Shown piece after piece: positions 28,827 to 34,665 of a DNA stretch of 40,221 nucleotides. The position numbers and the translations under genes were made by a program. A model generated the notes under the pieces. It was not told the DNA's origin, ran no database searches, and worked only from the letters and a program-made list of their open reading frames with translations. The DNA is from Candidatus Aenigmatarchaeota archaeon (GTDB lineage Archaea > Aenigmatarchaeota > Aenigmatarchaeia > QMZP01 > QMZT01): the NCBI GenBank assembly GCA_003663325.1, contig QMZT01000005.1, positions 1-40,221 on the forward strand, read 5' to 3'. How positions within the stretch are numbered: the first letter of the stretch is position 1; each line of letters starts with the position of its first letter.

Positions 28827-29396
28827 ATGAAATTATCTAAAGAAGAAGTTGAATTGTTTTACAAACTATACCACTCACTGCTGCTTTACGTTAACGAGAA
28901 ATTTGATATAGTAAAGGGCATAAATTCTCCAAGGGACTTTAAGAGGTGTCCTATAGAAGAAATAAACAACATCAGAGATAGATTATACGAACATCCTGCA
29001 TTGATCAACTCATTTGTTATAGAGAATCCTCTAAACCTCTCCTCTGATGAATTAAAGATAATTAGCAATTGGAAAAATTTTGTTAAAGGAAGCTTTCTTA
29101 TTTTTCGTTATTTGAAAGATTATACAATTTTCCTTAGCCCAGACGAGCCGCCAAAAGCTTATGGTGTCTTAGCCCTTACTTCCACCTTTAAGGAAATGCT
29201 AGGACCCTATTTACCGATAATGGTTGAAGCGGTACTTTTACCATTCAACGATAAAATCGTATATGACAGCATTCTTATTCCTTATCCTGTTACTTTTGGC
29301 AGTGGTATTCGCCGAAGTTTTAACGAGGCTTATCAAAAAGCTAAATCGAGATTTGGTATTATTACATCCCTTCCGTTCTCATCAGAAAAGAGATGA
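28827..29396 (+). CDS. Conserved protein of unknown function
   Basis: 189-aa ORF; ends ...VTFGSGIRRSFNEAYQKAKSRFGIITSLP; coherent composition, no confident domain. Confidence 0.65.
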   Translation: MKLSKEEVELFYKLYHSLLLYVNEKFDIVKGINSPRDFKRCPIEEINNIRDRLYEHPALINSFVIENPLNLSSDELKIISNWKNFVKGSFLIFRYLKDYTIFLSPDEPPKAYGVLALTSTFKEMLGPYLPIMVEAVLLPFNDKIVYDSILIPYPVTFGSGIRRSFNEAYQKAKSRFGIITSLPFSSEKR

Positions 29397-29454
29397 AGAG
29401 TTAAAGCCATTCCAGAACTATTTAAACCTCTTTGCCAATTCTTTAATGATCGCA

Positions 29455-30546
29455 ATGGGACGTGAGGATATATTTTACGAGCTCAATGAAAAGGCATTAA
29501 AGCTGGAGAAGGAAGGTAAAAATATAATAAGGCTTAACATAGGAGAACCGGATTATAGGGTGGATAAGAGCATAATAAAGGCTGCAATAAAACGCTTAAA
29601 TGAGGGCAATGTAAAATATGGTTCTGCTGCAGGAGAATACTATTTGAGAGAGAAAATAGCTTGCATGCTTAACACCGATACGCAGGATATTGTTATTACA
29701 CCCGGGTCCAAGTTTGCAATCTACTCTATAATGAAGAATTTACTGAATAAAGGCGATAGAATAATGGTCTTTGCTCCATGTTGGCCTACCTATAAACTGA
29801 TTGCAGGCGATCTTGGAATAAAGGTATGCAAGCTGGAAATGAACGAGAAATGGGACATAGATACAGCCATACTCAATGAACACATGAATAATATTAAAAT
29901 GATCGTTGTTATAAACCCCAACAATCCCACAAGCAGCGTATTGAGCAATAAAAGAGTAAGAGAGATCGTTGAAATAGCAACAGACTACAATGCGTGGGTT
30001 TTATATGATGTTGCATATGCAGATCTAGCATTCCAGCCCGTTAAGAAAATTGTAGAGGATAACGTTCTGCTTGTTGATAGCTTCTCCAAATCCTTTTCAT
30101 TGAGCGGATGGCGTGTTGGATATGTTGCATGTAACAGAGATATATGTAAAAGGCTTATTAAATTCAACCAAATAACCATCAGCTGTGTGCCAGAATTTAT
30201 TCAGCGGGCTGTGTTTACAGGGCTGGAACATAAAGACAAAATTGTTAAGAAGGCGAGAAAGGTTTATAAAGAGCGGGCCGTCTTTGCATATCGCTATTTG
30301 AAAAGGCATGTAAAAGTATGCATGCCCTGCTCGGGATTCTATATATTCCCTCATATCGGCATGGATTCTGTTAAGCTCGCATTTAATCTGCTTGAAAAAG
30401 GTATTGCCATAGCTCCTGGCATTGTTTTTGGGGAGAAGTATAATGAATATGTAAGAATATCATTGGTAAGGGATTTAGAGGTATTGAAAGATTCAATGAG
30501 CGTTATGATAGATACTATCAACAAAACAAAGAGTGAAACAATATAA
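29455..30546 (+). CDS. Class I/II pyridoxal-phosphate aminotransferase
   Basis: NIIRLNIGEPDY; VVINPNNPTSSVLS; VLVDSFSKSFSLSGWRVGYVA with the PLP lysine; start moved from 29224 to avoid overlap with the 28827 ORF. Confidence 0.9.
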   Translation: MGREDIFYELNEKALKLEKEGKNIIRLNIGEPDYRVDKSIIKAAIKRLNEGNVKYGSAAGEYYLREKIACMLNTDTQDIVITPGSKFAIYSIMKNLLNKGDRIMVFAPCWPTYKLIAGDLGIKVCKLEMNEKWDIDTAILNEHMNNIKMIVVINPNNPTSSVLSNKRVREIVEIATDYNAWVLYDVAYADLAFQPVKKIVEDNVLLVDSFSKSFSLSGWRVGYVACNRDICKRLIKFNQITISCVPEFIQRAVFTGLEHKDKIVKKARKVYKERAVFAYRYLKRHVKVCMPCSGFYIFPHIGMDSVKLAFNLLEKGIAIAPGIVFGEKYNEYVRISLVRDLEVLKDSMSVMIDTINKTKSETI

Positions 30547-30567
30547 ATATAACGGTGTTATATTATT

Positions 30568-31698
30568 ATGAAAAAAAGATTCATCTATTTGGATAATGCA
30601 AGCGTAACAAAAGTTGATAGCAGGGTACTTAGAGCAATGAATATTTACCACACCAAGTATTATTCTGTGCCAACCGTTGAGTATGGTCATTCCTTTGGGT
30701 TAAAATCAAGAAAAGCGCTGGAGCAAGCAAGAGAAGCTATTGCAGAAAGTATAAACGCTAATAAGGATGAAATTATCTTTACCTCGGGCCAAACTGAGAG
30801 CAATAACCTTGCAATAAAAGGTTTCGTTGCTATGAATAACACAGCAAGGGTAATAACGACAAAGATAGAGCATGAATCCATATTAAATGTGTGTAAAGAT
30901 TACGGCAACGTTGCGTATTTAGATGTTGATAGAGAGGGTTTTATAAAATTCAATAGTCTTAAAAGATTGCAGGAGGAAGGGGCAATACTTAGCATACAGC
31001 ATGCAAATCATGAAATAGGCACCGTGCAGAATATAAAAAGAATAGGAAGATTTTGTAGAAAAGCAGGCATAACCTTTCATGTGGATGCAACACAAACATT
31101 TATGAAGCTTGACATAGATGTTGAGAGAATGAACATCGATTTGCTAACTATTTCACCGCACCTTATACATGGGCCGAGGGGTATTGGAGCTTTATACATA
31201 AGAAAAGGCGTGAAGATAAAGGCTATACTTAGTGGCGGGTATAATGAGTTTGGAATAAGACCGGGATTGGAGAACATTCCAGCAATAGTTGGATTTAGGA
31301 AGGCTGTAGAGATATTTGATAAGAAAGATGTAAGCAGGATGTTTAAGCTTAGAGACAGGCTTATGAAGAACCTTTTGGAGATAGACAACACTAAGTTGAA
31401 TGGGCCGTTAGGTAAAGACAGGCTGTGCAATAATGTGAATATAAGCTTCAGGTATGTTGAAGGTGAGAGCATGCTTCTCCATTTGGATCTCAGGGGCATA
31501 ATAGTAACCACAGGTTCATCTTGCTTTAGCACAGCTTTAAAGCCAAGCCACGTAATATTAGGTATTGGTGGCAGGCATGAGGATGCGCACAGCTCTGTAA
31601 GATTCTCGTTGAGTAAATACAATGATGTAGAGGATATAGATTATACGATAAAAAATGTTAATGAGGTTGTTAGCGAGCTAAGAAAAATAAGTATGTGA
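30568..31698 (+). CDS. NifS/IscS-like class V aminotransferase-fold protein lacking the usual PLP lysine
   Basis: IYLDNASVTKVD; FTSGQTESNNLAIKGF; EHESIL; FHVDATQTF; ISPHLIHGPRGIGALYIRK (canonical family motif is SxHKxxGPKG); Cys loop TTGSSCFST. Confidence 0.87.
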   Translation: MKKRFIYLDNASVTKVDSRVLRAMNIYHTKYYSVPTVEYGHSFGLKSRKALEQAREAIAESINANKDEIIFTSGQTESNNLAIKGFVAMNNTARVITTKIEHESILNVCKDYGNVAYLDVDREGFIKFNSLKRLQEEGAILSIQHANHEIGTVQNIKRIGRFCRKAGITFHVDATQTFMKLDIDVERMNIDLLTISPHLIHGPRGIGALYIRKGVKIKAILSGGYNEFGIRPGLENIPAIVGFRKAVEIFDKKDVSRMFKLRDRLMKNLLEIDNTKLNGPLGKDRLCNNVNISFRYVEGESMLLHLDLRGIIVTTGSSCFSTALKPSHVILGIGGRHEDAHSSVRFSLSKYNDVEDIDYTIKNVNEVVSELRKISM

Positions 31699-31702
31699 GA
31701 GT

Positions 31703-32347
31703 ATGTATTCAAAGAAGGTGCTTAAGTATTTTTTTCATCCAAAGAATGTCGGCATAATAAAAAACCCAACAGTAAAGGTCACAGAGGGTAGTTTAGCATG
31801 CGGCGATATGGTAACCCTTTACCTAAAAATAGATAAGGTATCGAGAAAGATAGTGGATATAAAATTTAAAAGCTATGGGTGTGCTGCGAACATAGCAACA
31901 ATGTCATTTCTCACAGAGCTTGTCAAAGGAAAAACAATAGAAAGCGTAGAAAAGCTAACGTACAAAATGCTTGAAAAGGAGCTTGGCGGACTACCACCGG
32001 CAAAAACCCATTGTTCTTTGCTGGCGATAAAAAGCCTAAAGTCTGCCATACGGCTTTATAAAGAGAAAATGGGAGAGATAGAGTATGAGAGCATAGATAA
32101 AGATTTTGTAATGAGCAGGCTCAGAAGCGTTATACATCCAGCCATAGGAAAGGATATAGTTTCCAGCGGTTTGGTAGCAATGGCTAATATAAGTGATGGA
32201 AAGGTAAATATAAAGATAAGAATAAAGGAGAAAAGATTTAGAAGGATTGTTCTTGAGGAGATAAAAGAGAGATTTTGCATACCACAAATAAAAAAAATAA
32301 GCGTAGAGTTTGTTGATAAGGATGAGAAAGCAAAAGATAAGGATTGA
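31703..32347 (+). CDS. IscU-type Fe-S scaffold fused to a C-terminal MIP18/DUF59-like domain
   Basis: LACGD, YGCAANIATMSF and THCSLLA give the three scaffold cysteines; C-terminal SRLRSVIHPAIGKDIVSSGLVAMANISDGKVNIKI. Confidence 0.85.
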   Translation: MYSKKVLKYFFHPKNVGIIKNPTVKVTEGSLACGDMVTLYLKIDKVSRKIVDIKFKSYGCAANIATMSFLTELVKGKTIESVEKLTYKMLEKELGGLPPAKTHCSLLAIKSLKSAIRLYKEKMGEIEYESIDKDFVMSRLRSVIHPAIGKDIVSSGLVAMANISDGKVNIKIRIKEKRFRRIVLEEIKERFCIPQIKKISVEFVDKDEKAKDKD

Positions 32348-32561
32348 TGTTAGAGGGGAAAAATGCCCTGTACCAATGGTAGAGACATTGAAAGCCTTGA
32401 GAAATGCTGATATAGGAAGTGTTATAGAGGTTATAGGCGATCATGCCCCATCAAAAAATGAAATAATTCTTGCCACAAAGGAGCTTGGATTAAAGCTTGT
32501 AGAGGTTAAAAATAGCAATGCTTGGCACATTATCATCAAAAAAACCAAGGCTGTGGCTTAA
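32310..32561 (+). CDS. TusA/SirA-family sulfur carrier protein
   Basis: KIRIDVRGEKCPVPMVETLKALRNADIGSVIEVIGDHAPSKNEI; CPxP motif; overlaps the IscU-like gene. Confidence 0.9.
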   Translation: MLIRMRKQKIRIDVRGEKCPVPMVETLKALRNADIGSVIEVIGDHAPSKNEIILATKELGLKLVEVKNSNAWHIIIKKTKAVA

Positions 32562-32641
32562 TTTTTTATAATATGAATATAGCGATAGATTTTTAAATAC
32601 TTTATATATATTTTAAATAGCAAACAAAAAGGAGGGATTAA

Positions 32642-32932
32642 ATGGCAACAGGTAAGAAAAAATACTATGTTATGAAGGTTGGAAACAAAGTCCATGTGTT
32701 TACAGGAAGAACACCAAGACAAGCAGCATTGAAAGCAGCAACAAGAGGATTTAAGGACATAAGGCTAAGAGAAAGGGGGAGAAGAAATAAAGACAAAACA
32801 TACAGTATCCACGTTTTCAAGGGAGACGTAAAGGTTGTAGATGCACCTGCAAACAGACCATCTTGGCTACCTGCAAAGGTAAAGAAGCCAATAGTTAAGA
32901 AAGTTGGCGTTGAGAGAGTAAAGAAGTTGTAA
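32642..32932 (+). CDS. Non-histone chromosomal protein MC1
   Basis: VFTGRTPRQAALKAATRGFKDIRLRERGRRNKDKTYSIHVFKGDVKVVDAPANRPSWLPAKVKKPIVKKVGVERVKKL matches the MC1 pattern; TATA-like and GGAGGG SD upstream. Confidence 0.92.
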   Translation: MATGKKKYYVMKVGNKVHVFTGRTPRQAALKAATRGFKDIRLRERGRRNKDKTYSIHVFKGDVKVVDAPANRPSWLPAKVKKPIVKKVGVERVKKL

Positions 32933-32947
32933 GCTTTTCTTTCTTTT

Positions 32948-33697
32948 TTATTTTTCTTTTATTTTGTTTATTATTTCTCTTAGCTTTGCTTCATTATTTT
33001 CTGCGATAGTGCCTGTAACGATTATATCAGCACCCGCTTCTATCTTCCTTTCTGCCGTTTCTGCATCCCTTATACCTCCGCCGACAATGAGGAACATGTC
33101 ATCTCCAATATTATCCTTAACCATTCTTATCATTTCCTCTGGTACAGAGTACTTTGCCCCAGAACCAGCCTCGAGATATACAAATTTCATACCAAAATAT
33201 TTTGCCGCTAAGGCATAGCCTACCGCAAACCCCGGTCTATCGCGAGGTATCTCCTTTGCATTACCCCCAAAGCCTGCAGATGTTTTTGTACCAGATTCTA
33301 TTATTAGATATGCCATAGGTAACGGCTCCAAGCCATATGCTTTAACAAGTACAGAACCCCTCATTTGCTCATCTATTATATATTGGGTTGTGGTTGAATT
33401 GAAAAGGGACATAAAGAATATCGCATCAGCATAGCGTGAAATCCCAGAATGTGATGATGGAAATAATATGACTGGCAAGCTGCATGCGCTCTTTATGCCT
33501 TTAACCACACTATCTAGATAAAGCACAGAGGTTGGTTGGCTTCCACCAACCATTATTGCATCGCTCCCGTACATTTCTACTTTCTTTGCAAGCTCTACTG
33601 CTTTATTAATCTCCTGTTTGTCAGGGTCTATCAATGTAAAGTGAAGTGTGCTGGACTTTCTTTTATCTTTTATATAGTTAAAAACCCTCCCATCCAT
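32948..33697 (-). CDS. Geranylgeranylglyceryl phosphate synthase family protein
   Basis: HFTLIDPDKQ; DAIMVGGSQPTS; LPVILFPSSHSGISRYADAIFFMSLFNS; YLEAGSGA; IVGGGIRDAETAERKIEAGADIIVTGT. Confidence 0.92.
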   Translation of the reverse strand: MDGRVFNYIKDKRKSSTLHFTLIDPDKQEINKAVELAKKVEMYGSDAIMVGGSQPTSVLYLDSVVKGIKSACSLPVILFPSSHSGISRYADAIFFMSLFNSTTTQYIIDEQMRGSVLVKAYGLEPLPMAYLIIESGTKTSAGFGGNAKEIPRDRPGFAVGYALAAKYFGMKFVYLEAGSGAKYSVPEEMIRMVKDNIGDDMFLIVGGGIRDAETAERKIEAGADIIVTGTIAENNEAKLREIINKIKEK

Positions 33698-33811
33698 GTA
33701 TAAAATAAAAAGGTAATAATTTAAATTTCTACCATCCAACAGAAAGCTTTTTCATTCTCCGGTTTTTTGGAGAGAAGCAAATATTTATTATTAAATGGGT
33801 AAAATTAAAGT

Positions 33812-34261
33812 ATGGATAGTAAACCTGTGATTCATGTAGAAGGTGCTAAAACTATAGATAAGCCATTTCCCGTATTTATAAAGGTTGAAAAGTACAAGGA
33901 TATTGTTAAATTTTTGCAGGATCTTCGCTCCTATGTGCTTAATCTTAGAGATGCACTCGATGCTATGGAAGACTTTCAAAGGGAGATTAAAAAGGGTTTT
34001 GTTATGGCTCAAAAAACGCTGGATGAGATAAACATGGTTTTATCATCTCTAGACTCATACTTTTTGAAGCCGGAGACGATTGATTACATAGATACAGCGG
34101 TAAAAGAAGTGAAGGAAAAGGAAGTCAAAAAACCCGAAAAGAAGAGTGTAATGAAAAAAGAAGAGATGGAAAAGTATGTAAAAGGTATATATGATCAGCT
34201 TGAAGAATTAAAGAGCCAATTGCAAGTTATTAGTTGGGATGAAACGAATAAAAACAAATAA
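33812..34261 (+). CDS. Hypothetical coiled-coil protein
   Basis: 149 aa; charged, heptad-like; no recognised domain. Confidence 0.55.
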   Translation: MDSKPVIHVEGAKTIDKPFPVFIKVEKYKDIVKFLQDLRSYVLNLRDALDAMEDFQREIKKGFVMAQKTLDEINMVLSSLDSYFLKPETIDYIDTAVKEVKEKEVKKPEKKSVMKKEEMEKYVKGIYDQLEELKSQLQVISWDETNKNK

Positions 34262-34322
34262 AAATGAACTATACTTATTTTATATTGAAATGCAGGGGAA
34301 GCCAAGTGGTCAAAGGCGGTAG

Positions 34323-34362
34323 ATCTTGAGCGCTGACTTATGGATGATTGCTCGGAGCTGAA
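34323..34362 (+). other. tRNA intron 1, position 30/31, 40 nt
   Basis: Central helix 34317-34320 (CGGT) with 34357-34360 (GCTG): C-G, G.U, G-C, U.G; bulges AG|A and AA|G; inner helix TCT/GGA then GAGC/GCTC. Confidence 0.8.
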
Positions 34363-34369
34363 GCTCAAG

Positions 34370-34390
34370 ATATACTAAGGGATATGGGCG
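34370..34390 (+). other. tRNA intron 2, canonical position 37/38, 21 nt
   Basis: Central helix 34364-34367 (CTCA) with 34385-34388 (TGGG): C-G, U.G, C-G, A-U; bulges AG|A and CG|A; outer helix is the anticodon stem; inner helix TAT/ATA. Confidence 0.87.
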
Positions 34391-34422
34391 ACCTACTCCC
34401 TTAGTGGGTTCCTGGGTTCGAA

Positions 34423-34493
34423 GCGCAAGAGGGCTTCAGAAGCTTTGCTTTCTCGCCCTCTTACCGCACTATCTCCCATGAAAGGCTTGGAAA
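34423..34493 (+). other. tRNA intron 3, T-loop position 59/60, 71 nt
   Basis: Central helix 34417-34420 (TTCG) with 34488-34491 (TGGA): U-A, U.G, C-G, G.U; bulges AA|G and AA|T; outer helix is the perfect T-stem; internal hairpin AAGAGGGC/GCCCTCTT. Confidence 0.85.
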
Positions 34494-34628
34494 TCCCAGC
34501 CCCTGCATTGAGCCTTTCTTTACGGGAGCTAACGCTTCCTCAAGAAACCCTCGGGAAAGAAATACGCATTGAGCCTTTCTTTACAGTGAACCTTTTTACA
34601 GCAGCTAACGCTTGCTCAAAAAGGTTCA
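34427..34628. repeat. Three related hairpins: 34427-34462, 34515-34547, 34587-34628
   Basis: AAGAGGGC-ttcagaagctttgctttctc-GCCCTCTT; TTTCTT-tacgggagctaacgcttcctc-AAGAAA; TGAACCTTTTT-acagcagctaacgcttgctc-AAAAAGGTTCA. Stems differ, loops share AGC-(TAAC/TTT)-GCTT-n-CTC. Confidence 0.7.
34505..34584. repeat. 19-bp direct repeat GCATTGAGCCTTTCTTTAC, two copies 61 bp apart
   Basis: Exact copies at 34505-34523 and 34566-34584; the first copy's GCA forms the tRNA 3' terminus. Confidence 0.9.
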
Positions 34629-34665
34629 ATCCAAAAACATGAAATTATACTTCCTCAAAAAGGCT

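Larger units (their letters stand above)
34292..34507 (+). tRNA. tRNA-Leu(CAA) with three predicted introns; exons 34292-34322, 34363-34369, 34391-34422, 34494-34507
   Basis: Acceptor GCAGGGG/CCCCTGC; D-stem GCC/GGC; anticodon arm GTAGG-CTCAAGA-CCTAC; variable arm TCCC-TTAGT-GGG-TTC; T-arm CTGGG-TTCGAAT-CCCAG; mature 84 nt GCAGGGGAAGCCAAGTGGTCAAAGGCGGTAGGCTCAAGACCTACTCCCTTAGTGGGTTCCTGGGTTCGAATCCCAGCCCCTGCA. Confidence 0.9.

Noticed and set aside
29224-29454. N-terminal extension of the aminotransferase ORF
   Set aside because: It overlaps the 28827-29396 gene out of frame; homology-like sequence starts at MGREDIFYELN (29455).
34324-34353. Alternative anticodons TGA or GAG (TCTTGAG) or GCT (TTGCTC) suggesting tRNA-Ser or tRNA-Leu(GAG)
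   Set aside because: These leave the anticodon stem mismatched (G.A) and the variable arm unexplained. The CAA solution pairs all five anticodon-stem bases and gives proper BHB geometry at each junction.
34505-34584. tRNA-targeted integration site (attL/attR)
   Set aside because: The repeat shares only three bases with the tRNA and the copies are 61 bp apart with no integrase; this does not fit an integrated element.
34427-34628. CRISPR array
   Set aside because: Only two direct repeats of 19 bp, spacer-like parts are themselves hairpins, and no cas genes are in the window.
34445-34642. 65-aa plus-strand ORF
   Set aside because: It overlaps the third tRNA intron, the tRNA 3' exon and the hairpin repeats; the translation shows no coding character.
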